Shown here piece by piece: positions 42,416 through 52,283 of a stretch of 64,000 nucleotides of DNA (position 1 is its first letter; every line of letters begins with the position of its first letter). The stretch is from JAQWRV01 sp045564915 (lineage in GTDB: Bacteria; Pseudomonadota; Alphaproteobacteria; Rhodospirillales; Rhodospirillaceae): assembly GCA_045564915.1 (NCBI GenBank), contig JBJLGL010000004.1:124001-188000 (forward strand), in the 5' to 3' direction. Made by a program: the position numbers and the translations under genes. Under the pieces are notes generated by a model. The model had not been told where the DNA came from and did no database searches. It saw only the letters and a list, made by a program, of their open reading frames with translations.

Positions 42416-43768
42416 CTAGGTCAACTTTGCCAGGTCTTCGGCGCTTTGTCGAAAATGTTTGTAGCCCCAAAACATTGCCACATTCATGATGATCCCGTAA
42501 AACACGGCTGTCAGGGCTATGCCGTACTTAAGCGCGGAAGGATCACCGAACAGGTCGGTAATCAATCCCACCATGGGCGGACCAAACATGGCACCCAGAA
42601 GATTTGTAAATAGCCACAATAATGCCGTGGCTTGCCCGCGCAGTTCGCTTGGAGAGATGGCAACAATTGCCGAAGGGATTGTCCCTGCATTCATAGACAT
42701 CCCCAGATACATAATAAACAACATGACGACACCCAGTTCCGGCGTCGGCATGAGCGGAAACAGTGCGAAGAATGGAAACGCAATAGCGCACCCAACAAAC
42801 ATGGTTATGTAGGCACCATGATGAATGCCTCGGCGAACGAGCCAGGCCGCAAGCCAACCGCCAAAGTTCGCGCCAAGCAGACCGGCTGTGACAAGCGCAA
42901 CACCCATAGCTAGTCCACTTTGACCAAGCCCCCAACCCCAGGTCCGTTCAAACAGAGCTGGGGACCACATACTGGCACTGCCAAGTCCCGATATACCAAT
43001 AGCACCGAGGTAAATAGCCCCGTAGGACTGCCAACGCTTTTTTACATATTGGAGGGCTTCCCCAACAGTCGGCGCAGCGTCGGCACCCGATACAGTTTTC
43101 AAGCGTTCCTGGCGCGGCGGTTCCCGAACGGTTAGATAAAAAATGGCGGCTACCAGTATGCCCGGTATACCGACGGCTAAAAAAGCCGTTTGCCAGCCAA
43201 GGAGTTCTCCAAAAACCGGCAGGATAATTGGCGGCATATCACGAACTATCTCGACCAATTGGCCGCCGAGAATATAGGTGAGGCCAGCGCCCACCGTATT
43301 ACCAGTGATCCAAAACGCCAAAGCTCGTGGTCGGGTTTCTTTTGGAAAATAATCACAGATCAAAGACAGCGATGAGGGTGATAGCCCAGCTTCACCGACG
43401 CCTACGCCGATGCGGGCGATTAGAAGTGTAACGAAGGTTCTAGCGAGACCACAAGCTGCGGTCAGGATAGACCAAAAGATTATGGCAAACGTAATAATAA
43501 CCCGCCGATTTTTTCGGTCGGCCAGCCAACCAAAGGGTAGGCCCATGACAACAAAAAATAGCACGAAGGCGGGACCGAGCAGGACGCCGATTTGAAAATC
43601 TGTAAGTTGAAGAGTGGCTTTGACTGGCTCGATCAGCAGGCTCAGAATATACCGATCAATATAGGAAAGCGTATACGTCCCGAAAAGCAGAACGACCACA
43701 TACCAAGCATAGCCGGTCCGCGGATACCCATTGTATTCTATCGTTTTATCCGCGATTTGGTGGCTCAC
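42416..43768 (-). CDS. MFS transporter
   Basis: 450 residues with 12 predicted helices. N-terminus GYAWYVVVLLFGTYTLSYID, A-motif GWLADRKNRR, signature GVGVGEAGLSPSSLSLICDY. It is close to the transporters at 20847 and 58640 (spinster-like subgroup by signature). Inner membrane; export or import substrate unknown. It is downstream of a methyltransferase module, as is the related MFS at 58640 near the second module. Confidence 0.92.
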   Translation of the reverse strand: MSHQIADKTIEYNGYPRTGYAWYVVVLLFGTYTLSYIDRYILSLLIEPVKATLQLTDFQIGVLLGPAFVLFFVVMGLPFGWLADRKNRRVIITFAIIFWSILTAACGLARTFVTLLIARIGVGVGEAGLSPSSLSLICDYFPKETRPRALAFWITGNTVGAGLTYILGGQLVEIVRDMPPIILPVFGELLGWQTAFLAVGIPGILVAAIFYLTVREPPRQERLKTVSGADAAPTVGEALQYVKKRWQSYGAIYLGAIGISGLGSASMWSPALFERTWGWGLGQSGLAMGVALVTAGLLGANFGGWLAAWLVRRGIHHGAYITMFVGCAIAFPFFALFPLMPTPELGVVMLFIMYLGMSMNAGTIPSAIVAISPSELRGQATALLWLFTNLLGAMFGPPMVGLITDLFGDPSALKYGIALTAVFYGIIMNVAMFWGYKHFRQSAEDLAKLT

Positions 43769-43883
43769 AAATTTACTCGTATCTAACGGATTGCCAAGGG
43801 GTCAAATCGAGCAGCATGACAACTGCAGGATCATCTACCCTCGAATACGGCGACCTGGTTTTTCTGCCAAAGTATAGGAAACG

Positions 43884-45107
43884 CTAGGCTGGTTTATACC
43901 CAACCACTGGCGGGAAGCCCCTTGAATTCGTGTTTGTAGTTAGATCAACCTCAAAACCAGTACTTCTAAGAAGCCCAGGAAAATCCGAATGCGTATATTC
44001 AAGAGCCCAAGGTTCAATGTTATGACGATGATTTTCCCAGGCCCTTGCCTTCGACACAATAGTTCGCGGAACACGAGTCAAAAATGATCCTGGCCGCTGA
44101 TTAGGATGCCCTTCTGTTACTATATCAACATGATTGAACACCCCGCCTGGTCTTAGGATCCGGTATATTTCAGGCACGATTTCCTTTGCAATATCCGCAG
44201 GCACTTCATGGAACATAATGTAATCCGAAACGATATCGAAATAACCGTCCGGGAACTTGGTATCTTCCGCTAGTCGCTGGGCAAAGTGCACATCGAGGTT
44301 CTTCCTAACTGCCTCGTGATGGGCATAACGTACCATGGGCCCACCCATATCGATGCCCCAGACCTCGGCATTGGGAAACCGCTCTTTGTAGGCGGTGGTG
44401 GATAACCCGGAGCCACACCCTAAATCGAGTATGCGGTGCACTTCGCCGTCGGCCGGCTTCGGGCAACTCTGCGCAATGGCCAAATGCGCTTGGTCGTAAT
44501 CGCTACGGCCCTGGTAGAAGGCCTGTGTCAAGGCCCAGTGGTACACCCAACCGGCGAAGGGGTCGCCCACATAACCACCGGGCTGGGCATGAATTTCATG
44601 TATGGTGTAGTCGGGCAGGTGCATATCCGGATTAAGTTCCAAGCTGCCCGGCCCCGCTTTATCGGTTTTTTCCATGAGAGCGAGGTATTTGTCGGCATCT
44701 CCGTGGAAGGCGCGGAAGGCGCGATCCCACATCAGTGCCTGAGCGCTCCGGTTCAGCCGGATTTTAGCCGCAAAGGATGGGTTTTCCAGCATGATATTGA
44801 AACATTCCTCATAGCCTAGGTCGGTATCGCCCGTTGTTAGTCCTTTAGATATGAGGAAATCGCCATAATTCCGGCGGGCATCGCGGTCAGCCAAATCTCT
44901 GGCATTTATTCTCTTGAAGCCTTCCGCGAAACTCATCAGGCTTTCCTGATCCAGCTTTGAAAAACGGGCCGCGTGTAACTCTTTTTGGGCGTCGGTTTGA
45001 TTGTTTGGGTCAATCTTTATTTCGGTGGTAGCGGCCTTAGTCTGCTGCGTGCTGGCAACAGCGACGGCAGCAGAGGTAGCCGCCAGGATATTTCTACGGT
45101 TTAACAT
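43884..45107 (-). CDS. SAM-dependent methyltransferase with Tat-like signal (module 1)
   Basis: 407 residues. The N-terminus MLNRRNILAATSAAVAVAST looks like a Tat signal, and the chain from about residue 120 is a class I methyltransferase: distinctive IHAQPGGYVGDP, SAM motif ILDLGCGSGLSTTAYK, VWGIDMGGPMVRYA, and FDIVSDYIMFHEVP. AGGAGA lies before the ATG. A methyltransferase outside the cytoplasm would lack SAM, so either the RR is not an export signal or the role is unusual. A paralogue without the signal lies at 55912, and both sit beside a ~120-residue helical protein. Confidence 0.87.
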   Translation of the reverse strand: MLNRRNILAATSAAVAVASTQQTKAATTEIKIDPNNQTDAQKELHAARFSKLDQESLMSFAEGFKRINARDLADRDARRNYGDFLISKGLTTGDTDLGYEECFNIMLENPSFAAKIRLNRSAQALMWDRAFRAFHGDADKYLALMEKTDKAGPGSLELNPDMHLPDYTIHEIHAQPGGYVGDPFAGWVYHWALTQAFYQGRSDYDQAHLAIAQSCPKPADGEVHRILDLGCGSGLSTTAYKERFPNAEVWGIDMGGPMVRYAHHEAVRKNLDVHFAQRLAEDTKFPDGYFDIVSDYIMFHEVPADIAKEIVPEIYRILRPGGVFNHVDIVTEGHPNQRPGSFLTRVPRTIVSKARAWENHRHNIEPWALEYTHSDFPGLLRSTGFEVDLTTNTNSRGFPPVVGYKPA

Positions 45108-45133
45108 AATAATGTCTCCTGTCTCGAAGGGCG

Positions 45134-45502
45134 CTATTTGAGGGAAGGCTTGCGGGCGGATACCTTTTGTTGTGGCACTTCCGAGGTGATATCAATTGTC
45201 TCGCGGGTCAAAACGCTGAACGTCCGTTCAATAAAGTCATCCCGCTCAGCTTCCCACGCCATCTTTTCTTGTTGAGTTGGTTCGTAGGCCTCCACCAAAG
45301 CAGGGTCGATGACCTTGTTTTCCGACATGAATTTTTCGAGCACCATTACCCGGCGCCGAAGGGCCCAGTGCTCGGCACCAAGCCCCAAAAAAGCAGTCAT
45401 TAAATTATCCGAGTGGACACTATCCAGATAGACCGCTTTCTCAAAATCACCCTTGATGTAATCCGCTGTGTAAGTCGGCCTATCCGGTGCTGAATCAGCC
45501 AT
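45134..45502 (-). CDS. Helical partner protein of methyltransferase module 1
   Basis: 122 residues, unknown family. The middle segment HWALRRRVMVLEKFMSENKV is a likely coiled-coil, followed by VEAYEPTQQEKMAWEAERD. The protein at 55552 aligns over this part (TRDRLDTLERVLERRG, then DEFEPTDRDELERSEQRK). GAGAGG precedes the ATG. It lies 26 bases upstream of the methyltransferase on the same strand, a probable two-gene operon. Confidence 0.75.
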   Translation of the reverse strand: MADSAPDRPTYTADYIKGDFEKAVYLDSVHSDNLMTAFLGLGAEHWALRRRVMVLEKFMSENKVIDPALVEAYEPTQQEKMAWEAERDDFIERTFSVLTRETIDITSEVPQQKVSARKPSLK

Positions 45503-45865
45503 TATCAGCCTCTCATTTATCTATATGTTGTGGGACTTCCGCGAATCGGCCTGAAAATGGCCCGAATTGACTAACCCGCTACCACAGAAAATAGGCTAGT
45601 GGCCAATGGCGGGCCTGTAAAGTCCTGCTGGAAATGGTGGAAAGTAATGATGGTTGGTGGTGGAAGGCGCAATCTTAATAGCTTCTTTTGTCTCCATTAA
45701 CATCAAGAGTGGACAGTTTTGCCGTTACCTTATGGTTGCTGAGGTTTTGGAAATAGACGTTTAGCCCATAATAAAACGTTATTTTTTGTTGGTAATTGTG
45801 ACCTTAAATAGATTCAAGACCGTATAACCTTACATTCAATACATGTTTTAGGACTATGGTTAGAC
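45503..45865. other. Divergent intergenic region before the RND operon
   Basis: 363 bases between the leftward methyltransferase module and the rightward RND operon. The right half is A/T-rich and probably holds the RND promoter. No gene, no clear operator and no riboswitch-like fold was recognised. Confidence 0.4.
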
Positions 45866-47197
45866 GTGCAAAAATCTTGGTTCACGATAGAAAGGCCGCT
45901 TTCAGCTGTGATTTTGTCAGTTGTTAAGAAGAGGTTGCCTTTAGTAATCATTGGGACGGCCATTCTGGTCACCGTGCTCCTCATTATGTCCAGGCCCCGG
46001 GATATTCCAGTGTCGCGAGGTGAGAGAGCATGGGTGGTAGATGTCATTCCCGTATCTTATAAGTCCATTGAACCTATGATTGAATTGTTTGGCAGCGTTC
46101 AATCCCCTCAAGATGCCGAGTTAAGTGCTGGATTTGAGGCAACGGTTAATGCTGTCCGAGTACGTGATGGCGAAACAGTGTTGCCCGGACAGTTGCTGGT
46201 GGTGCTCGATGACCGAGATGCAGTGCTCTCTCTTAAACAAAGACAGGCAGACGTTCGAGAAATTGAGGCGCAGATAGCCTTTGCGTCACGACAACTTGAA
46301 ATTAACAGTTTAGCTTTTCAGCAAGAGAAAGAGCTTATCGCAATTTCACAAAGTCGATTTAGTAGATCTGAGGAATTATTTGGTCTGGGTCGTCTATCTC
46401 GTTCCGATTTTGAGAATGCCACTGAGAACCTAAAGCGTCAGCAATTATCAAGTAATCGCGCAGAACTGGCGATGGAAGAAAGTGTAATCAGGCTTGAGGA
46501 GCGGAGAGCGCAACTGGACAGAGCAGAAGCTCTTTATAGTCAAGCTGAACTAGACGTTGAGCGTACGAGTATCACTGCTCCATTCGGTGGTGTCATTTCT
46601 GAGTTGCGGGTATCTGAAGGTGATCGTGTAAGGGTTGGGGACAACCTAATGCGTTTGCAGAACCCGAGATCAGTTGAAGTACGCACTCAGGTGCCAGCCA
46701 GTTATACCCCGTCGATCACTGATGGGATTGCAGAGGGCGTTACCATGCCCGCAACTATTAGCATAGATAGGGGAGGTATCGTCGGCTCACTGCTTCGTAT
46801 ATCAGGGCAAACACGAGAAGGTAGTGGCGGTGTAGATAGTTATATTGGCTTCTCACAACCACCCATCGGGCTTCGGCTAGGTAGTACGGTGAGAGTAGTT
46901 TTGCAGCTACCTCCGCACGATAATGTAATGGCTGTCCCTGCAGAGGCGATTTACGGGCGAAACCTTCTTTACAAGCTTTCTGACACCCGCATGGAGAGCG
47001 TGCAAGTCGAGCGACTTGGGGAGAGAACGAGTCCAAATGGTAATGCTGAAGTGATCGTACGATCACCTAAACTATCCAAAAATGACAAGGTCATTGTTAC
47101 GAAGCTAGCTAACGCGGCGGATGGTTTGCTGGTGACTGTCTCCGACACAGTTAAAGAAACTACGGCATCAATCATTCCACAACAACCTCAAAAATAG
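45866..47197 (+). CDS. RND efflux periplasmic adaptor (membrane fusion protein)
   Basis: 443 residues starting at GTG. One N-terminal membrane anchor (LPLVIIGTAILVTVLLIM). The lipoyl-type halves are SAGFEATVNAVRVRDGETV and ITAPFGGVISELRVSEGDRV, with a long helical hairpin between them, then beta-barrel and C-terminal domains (VMAVPAEAIYG). It links the inner-membrane pump to an outer-membrane channel, which is not encoded here. The pump gene follows after 32 bases. Confidence 0.93.
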   Translation: MQKSWFTIERPLSAVILSVVKKRLPLVIIGTAILVTVLLIMSRPRDIPVSRGERAWVVDVIPVSYKSIEPMIELFGSVQSPQDAELSAGFEATVNAVRVRDGETVLPGQLLVVLDDRDAVLSLKQRQADVREIEAQIAFASRQLEINSLAFQQEKELIAISQSRFSRSEELFGLGRLSRSDFENATENLKRQQLSSNRAELAMEESVIRLEERRAQLDRAEALYSQAELDVERTSITAPFGGVISELRVSEGDRVRVGDNLMRLQNPRSVEVRTQVPASYTPSITDGIAEGVTMPATISIDRGGIVGSLLRISGQTREGSGGVDSYIGFSQPPIGLRLGSTVRVVLQLPPHDNVMAVPAEAIYGRNLLYKLSDTRMESVQVERLGERTSPNGNAEVIVRSPKLSKNDKVIVTKLANAADGLLVTVSDTVKETTASIIPQQPQK

Positions 47198-47229
47198 CTT
47201 GCTGGCTTGCTTCGGGAAACGGTCTGTAG

Positions 47230-50200
47230 ATGACAAAAATAATGCAATCCTTCGTCCGCCACCCAGTAGCGCCCAATCTTGCTATGGTTGTAATGATTCT
47301 TTCTGGAATTTGGGCAACCGGACAACTGACCCGACAGGTAATGCCGACGTTCCAGTTAAATGTCATCAATATTCAAGTAATTTGGCCTGGTAGTTCCGCG
47401 GAAGACGTCGAAACTGCTGTAACGCAGCCCCTAGAAGATCAACTGCTTGGCCTGGATGAACTAAGAACAGTCAGTTCCACATCCAGGGACGGTTTATCGC
47501 AGGTTAATTTAGAGTTCCCAGAAGATGCAGATATGGGAAAGGCGCTTGATCAGGCTAAGGATATCGTAGCGCAAATCAGGAATCTACCAGCTACGGTGGA
47601 GGAGCCGCGTGTAGCCCTACTAAGCCGCAGTGAACCGGTTGCGAAGCTGGTGGTAAGTGGGCCGGATCTCGAGCAACTACGGCCACTCATAAAAAGGTTT
47701 GAACGGGAGCTTAGAGCCAGAGGGCTATCTCGTTTAGACATCGCAGGCTTGCCTAAGGAGGAAATCTCTATCGAGTTGTCTGCTCAAAGACTTGGCGAAC
47801 TCGGTTTGTCGTTGAGAGATGTTGCGGGGAATGTTCGTAGTGCTAGTGTTGACGTGCCAGCTGGAACTGTTGGTGAGCGTGATGTAGCGCGTCAACTGCG
47901 CAGTCTCGATCAGCTGCGGACAGTTGAAGGCTTTGAAAGGCTGCCCATACTAGCTGACGAAAAGGGCGGCTTCTTACGGCTCGGTGATGTTTCAGAGATA
48001 TCACGTCAACCGCTTCCAGAACAAGTTCGGATCATTTCCGATGAACGACCCGCGGTAGAGATTTCCGTAAGCCGCTCGGAAACTGAAGACTCTCTCCTGA
48101 TTGCTGAGAGACTGAATGCTTGGGTTCAGTCGGTAAGGCCAGATCTTCCACGCAATGTAGAAATAGCTATCTATGCCGAAGCTTGGAAGACCGTTGACGA
48201 ACGTATCGATCTAATGGTCGAGAATGCTCTATCTGGCCTAGCTTTGGTTCTAATTGTCCTCTTTATTTTCCTTAATGGGCGAGTTGCTTTCTGGGTGGCC
48301 GTTGGTATTCCTGTGTCTGTTCTAGCTGCACTGATGGCGCTTCATCTCTTTGGAGGTACCATCAATGTCATGTCGTTGTTCGCCTTGGTGATGACATTTG
48401 GCATCATTGTAGACGATGCCATTGTTGTCGCTGAGGAAGCTGTGACACTATACGATAATGGGTTAGGGCCTGGCGCCGCTGCAGAAATGGCGGCATCAAG
48501 AATGTTTGCCCCCGTTGCTGCAGCTTCTCTGACAACCGTTGCTGCTTTTCTACCACTCATTACACTGGATGGTACGACCGGAACCATACTATTTTCTATT
48601 CCACTGATCGTGATTTGCGTAATCATAGCTTCATTGATCGAGTGTTTTATTGTTTTACCGGGTCATCTTAAGCACTCTCTTGTAGGAACTGCTGAAAAGG
48701 CAGTACCCCGCTACCGTCGTGTTATTGATGTTACTTTCGATCGCTTTAAGAAAGGTAGATTTAAAGAGGCTGTAGAGTGGGCTGTCTCCAACTTAGGGAT
48801 TGTGCTCAGTTCAGCTGTGGCTGGTCTTATTCTGATAATTGGATTGCTCGGTAGTGGATTGGTTGGCTTTTCGTTTTTTCCTCAACCAGATGGGACAACT
48901 GTCTCGGCCAGTATTCGCTTCGTTGCTGGTTCTCCGGAAGACCGTGTTAGTGTTTTTCTAGAAGAAGCTGTGGAAGGCCTCTACGCCGCCGAAGAGGGGT
49001 TTGGGGAAGACTTAGTCCGTCTCGTTGTTGTTAATACGGGAAGACAAGGCCGGGGCAACACAGGATCAAACGTTGGCCAAATCGACGTTGAATTAGTAGC
49101 CCCCGATTCACGCTCGATCAGCAACGCAGAATTAATAAGGGCTTGGCGCCGTAACGTATCCCAACCACCGGGACTTGAATCCTTTTTAATCCTGAATACT
49201 CGCGGTGGTCCCCCAGGATCTGACATAGACATTCAGTTGACCGGGATAAGCCCTGATACCCTTAAGACTGCATCGCTTGAGCTGCAGGAAATCTTGCGCC
49301 AATATAATGGCGTTAGCGGGCTCCGGGACGATACCACTTTCGGAAAAGAACAACTAATCTTTGAACTCTCACCAGTAGGGCGTGCCGTGGGGCTGACGAC
49401 GCAGAGTCTCGGGGAACAGTTGCGCGCGAACTTCGACGGAGAATTGGTTCAAATCTTCCAGGATGAAGGTGAAGAAGTCGAGGTACGAATTAGATTAGCG
49501 GCCAGTGAAAGAGAAAACCTAAGCTCGCTTGAGACCCTACCTATCTTACTGCCTGGCCAGAAAACCGGTATCCTCTCAAACGTAGCGGAACTACGCTATA
49601 AACGCGGCTTCGATGCATTGAAACACAGTGACGGTCTTTTGGCAGTTCGAGTGACAGCTGATGTGGATGCACAGCAAAGTAATGCTAACGCCTTACGTGC
49701 TCAAATTTCAAGGACCGTTTTGCCGGATCTAACGGGTAAGTATGGGATTACCGCAAAGTTCCGTGGCCAAGCAGAGAATCAGACTGAGACAACTGGTGGT
49801 TTGGGTTTGGCTTTGCCCCTGGCTTTGATTCTTATTTACATCATTCTGGCGTGGGTATTTGCTTCTTATATCTGGCCCCTGGCAGTTTTGAGTATTATTC
49901 CATTCGGTCTGGTTGGCGCCATTTTTGGCCACTGGATTCTTGGTTTTGATGTGACAATGTTATCTATCTTCGGCTTTTTTGGCTTGTCGGGGATTGTTAT
50001 CAATGATTCCATCATTCTTGTAACTGTCTTTAAGGAGATGCGGGAGAATGGTATGAAGGCTGCCGAGGCGGCAATAGAAGCTAGCTGCCGACGGCTGCGT
50101 CCTGTTCTATTAACCTCTGTCACAACCGTGGCCGGAATCTTACCTTTGCTCTTCGAGACTTCAGAGGACGCGCAATTTCTTAAGCCGATGGTCATCTCGC

Positions 50201-50427
50201 TCGGTTTCGGGCTGATCTTCGGAACTTTGGTTGTCCTTTTCGTTTTGCCAGCGTTTCTGGTCGGCATAGAAAACGCAAATAAGAGAATCACTCGTATAAC
50301 GGGCAGACTTAGTGTCTGGATCAAGTCTCATAACCCGGGAGATATCTTGCTAGCCCTCAAACAGAGGACTCTTACTAAGTCTGACCCAAGGACCTCAAAG
50401 ACTGTCAGGATACAGTCAGGCCAATGA
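47230..50427 (+). CDS. RND efflux pump, AcrB/HAE family
   Basis: 1065 residues, 12 membrane helices and two large periplasmic loops in the expected places. The N-terminal helix follows FVRHPVAPNLAMVVMIL. TM4 carries the proton-relay pair in TFGIIVDDAIVVAEE. The later half has FGLSGIVINDSIILVTVFKE and TSVTTVAGILPLLFETS. It exports drugs, lipids or other amphipathic compounds by proton antiport; the substrate is unknown. The last four bases overlap the start of the B12-domain gene (ATGA). Confidence 0.96.
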   Translation: MTKIMQSFVRHPVAPNLAMVVMILSGIWATGQLTRQVMPTFQLNVINIQVIWPGSSAEDVETAVTQPLEDQLLGLDELRTVSSTSRDGLSQVNLEFPEDADMGKALDQAKDIVAQIRNLPATVEEPRVALLSRSEPVAKLVVSGPDLEQLRPLIKRFERELRARGLSRLDIAGLPKEEISIELSAQRLGELGLSLRDVAGNVRSASVDVPAGTVGERDVARQLRSLDQLRTVEGFERLPILADEKGGFLRLGDVSEISRQPLPEQVRIISDERPAVEISVSRSETEDSLLIAERLNAWVQSVRPDLPRNVEIAIYAEAWKTVDERIDLMVENALSGLALVLIVLFIFLNGRVAFWVAVGIPVSVLAALMALHLFGGTINVMSLFALVMTFGIIVDDAIVVAEEAVTLYDNGLGPGAAAEMAASRMFAPVAAASLTTVAAFLPLITLDGTTGTILFSIPLIVICVIIASLIECFIVLPGHLKHSLVGTAEKAVPRYRRVIDVTFDRFKKGRFKEAVEWAVSNLGIVLSSAVAGLILIIGLLGSGLVGFSFFPQPDGTTVSASIRFVAGSPEDRVSVFLEEAVEGLYAAEEGFGEDLVRLVVVNTGRQGRGNTGSNVGQIDVELVAPDSRSISNAELIRAWRRNVSQPPGLESFLILNTRGGPPGSDIDIQLTGISPDTLKTASLELQEILRQYNGVSGLRDDTTFGKEQLIFELSPVGRAVGLTTQSLGEQLRANFDGELVQIFQDEGEEVEVRIRLAASERENLSSLETLPILLPGQKTGILSNVAELRYKRGFDALKHSDGLLAVRVTADVDAQQSNANALRAQISRTVLPDLTGKYGITAKFRGQAENQTETTGGLGLALPLALILIYIILAWVFASYIWPLAVLSIIPFGLVGAIFGHWILGFDVTMLSIFGFFGLSGIVINDSIILVTVFKEMRENGMKAAEAAIEASCRRLRPVLLTSVTTVAGILPLLFETSEDAQFLKPMVISLGFGLIFGTLVVLFVLPAFLVGIENANKRITRITGRLSVWIKSHNPGDILLALKQRTLTKSDPRTSKTVRIQSGQ

Positions 50428-51488
50428 CACAACCTAATCTGAACTCTGCAGCAGCGTTAACAAAGAAAGGGCAAGAAATTGCTTCGACGGCTAGTGAGAA
50501 CCTATTGGACAGCAATCCAGAAATAAAAAAATGGTTTACAGAAAACCCTATTGGTAAATGGGAGGAATATTTTGTCGATCGCGTAAGGGAATTAGCGCAG
50601 TCGGTTTCTGCAGGGGATCCGCAAATTTTTATTGCTCAAATACAGTGGGCGCGTAAGGCAATGTCGTCCCGCGGTCAAAATACTGAGTATATAAATGCGA
50701 CTCTGGATAGTCTGAGGATGGCAGTTCAAACTGTTATTCCCAGTGAATTAGCACTGCCAGTTATGGATTGTTTGGATGAGGCGTCAGGGGCTTACTTCTC
50801 TAGCACTTCGTCAAACTGGGACTCTGAACTTGACCCTGGCCTGCCTTTCGACAGATTGGCACTGCATTATGTCCAGATGGTTGTAGCGGGTAACGTATGG
50901 CCTGGCATGCAGATTGTTCTGGATGCGTTGCAGGAAGGGTATTCCGTTAAAGATCTCTATCTTCGTGTACTTCTTCCTGCCCAAGCAGAAGTGGGCAGGT
51001 TGTGGCATTTAAACGAAGTTTCAATAGCAGAAGAACATTTGGTGACATCTACAACCCAGAGACTCATGGCGGTTCTTGCAAGCCATGCTTCGCGTAAGAG
51101 CGACCGCGGTTATACAGTGGTTGCAACTGCTGTAGCTGGTAATGCCCATGACATAGGTATACGCACAATTGCCTATCTTTTGGAGTTTGATGGCTGGAAA
51201 ACTATCTTTCTTGGCTCTGATATGCCGCGCTCTGATATGCCCGTAGCAGCTAAACTCTACGAAGCCGACCTAGTGTTGTTATCCATCGCGCTCAGTACAC
51301 AGATAAAGGCTCTCAAGCAAACTATTGACGAGATTCGTGCATTGTCTGGATCGAGTGTGAAAATCATAATCGGAGGAAACGGCTTAAAAGATACACCTAG
51401 TCTCTGGAAAGACCTCGGCGTCAATGGCTACGCAGCAGGTGTGGACGAGGCATTGCAACTTTGCCTTGAGATAGTATCCCAAGCCTAA
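50424..51488 (+). CDS. Cobalamin-binding (CarH-cap-type) protein without DNA-binding domain
   Basis: 354 residues. Residues ~1-150 are an unassigned helical region. Residues ~165-225 match the B12-binding-2 four-helix cap, with the exact Wx9EH motif: W194, E204, H205 (LWHLNEVSIAEEHL). Residues ~228-350 are the B12-binding Rossmann domain, H242 in GNAHDIG (usual motif DxHxxG has Asp, here Asn), then IFLGSDMP and IIIGGNGL. In CarH the Wx9EH cap marks light-sensing adenosylcobalamin regulators, but there a MerR domain is fused; none is present here. The ATG overlaps the RND stop by four bases, so it is translated with the pump. Confidence 0.9.
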   Translation: MTQPNLNSAAALTKKGQEIASTASENLLDSNPEIKKWFTENPIGKWEEYFVDRVRELAQSVSAGDPQIFIAQIQWARKAMSSRGQNTEYINATLDSLRMAVQTVIPSELALPVMDCLDEASGAYFSSTSSNWDSELDPGLPFDRLALHYVQMVVAGNVWPGMQIVLDALQEGYSVKDLYLRVLLPAQAEVGRLWHLNEVSIAEEHLVTSTTQRLMAVLASHASRKSDRGYTVVATAVAGNAHDIGIRTIAYLLEFDGWKTIFLGSDMPRSDMPVAAKLYEADLVLLSIALSTQIKALKQTIDEIRALSGSSVKIIIGGNGLKDTPSLWKDLGVNGYAAGVDEALQLCLEIVSQA

Positions 51489-51619
51489 CTCTCCAGCATA
51501 CGTTCTTGTTAGTCCAATTCTCAGATTTGATCTGAAATACGGTCTCGTGCGTAATATTTAGTAACGAAAACATTTGAAACAAGCCTAATGGGCTTCACGG
51601 TAGTGCTAATGGAACGATT

Positions 51620-52255
51620 ATGAAAAAGACAATTGCTAGCCTTATCAGTTCTACTTTACTCGTCGGTTGTTCGGTCGTTGGAGTGCGTTCTGGAACAGAA
51701 GAGCCACCCTTTGAGGTCATCGGGACAATCAATAACGATATAGAATTGCGCCTATATGGGGAACGCTTGGCGGCAGAGGTCTCCATGGACCAGAGCCGTG
51801 CCGGCGGTAGTGAGAATTCAGCATTTTCAATGCTAGCTGGCTATATTTTTGGTGGAAACCGAACTGATACCCGAGTTGCGATGACAGCTCCAGTAGCGAT
51901 TAAGTTGCCGTCTGAAACAAAATCCATGAGCACCTCAGTTGGTAGAAGGCAGAACGATGGCAGTTACACCATGCGGTTCTTTTTACCAGAGTCTTATTCA
52001 ATAGACACGGCGCCCATACCAATGAACGAGAAGATCAAGCTAGTTACTATTCCCTCAGAGACGATAGCGGCAATAAGATTTAGTGGTTGGAGAAACCAAG
52101 AGGCAGTGAGTAAGCACAAGAAATTACTGATGCAGACGCTTGAAGCCTCTAACTGGCAGGCAATGAGTGATCCGTTTACCTTCGCATATGACCCACCTTG
52201 GACAGCTCCATTCTTGCGCCGAAACGAAGTAGCGGTCGTGATATCCCAACGTTAA
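51620..52255 (+). CDS. SOUL-family heme-binding lipoprotein
   Basis: 211 residues. The signal peptide ends in a lipobox (SSTLLVGCS, mature Cys 17). SOUL blocks: IELRLYGERLAAEVSM, RVAMTAPVAIKLPS, YTMRFFLPESYSI, IAAIRFSGW and the C-terminal YDPPWTAPFLRRNEVAV. Family members bind heme or other tetrapyrroles. It lies 131 bases after the cobalamin-binding gene, same strand; a tetrapyrrole theme is suggestive only. Confidence 0.9.
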   Translation: MKKTIASLISSTLLVGCSVVGVRSGTEEPPFEVIGTINNDIELRLYGERLAAEVSMDQSRAGGSENSAFSMLAGYIFGGNRTDTRVAMTAPVAIKLPSETKSMSTSVGRRQNDGSYTMRFFLPESYSIDTAPIPMNEKIKLVTIPSETIAAIRFSGWRNQEAVSKHKKLLMQTLEASNWQAMSDPFTFAYDPPWTAPFLRRNEVAVVISQR

Positions 52256-52283
52256 TATTTGTCTAGGCGGTCAGCACCTTACC

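Noticed and set aside
45503..45865. Cobalamin riboswitch upstream of the RND/B12 operon
   Set aside because: No B12-box-like sequence or matching stems were recognised by eye; a covariance-model search would settle it.
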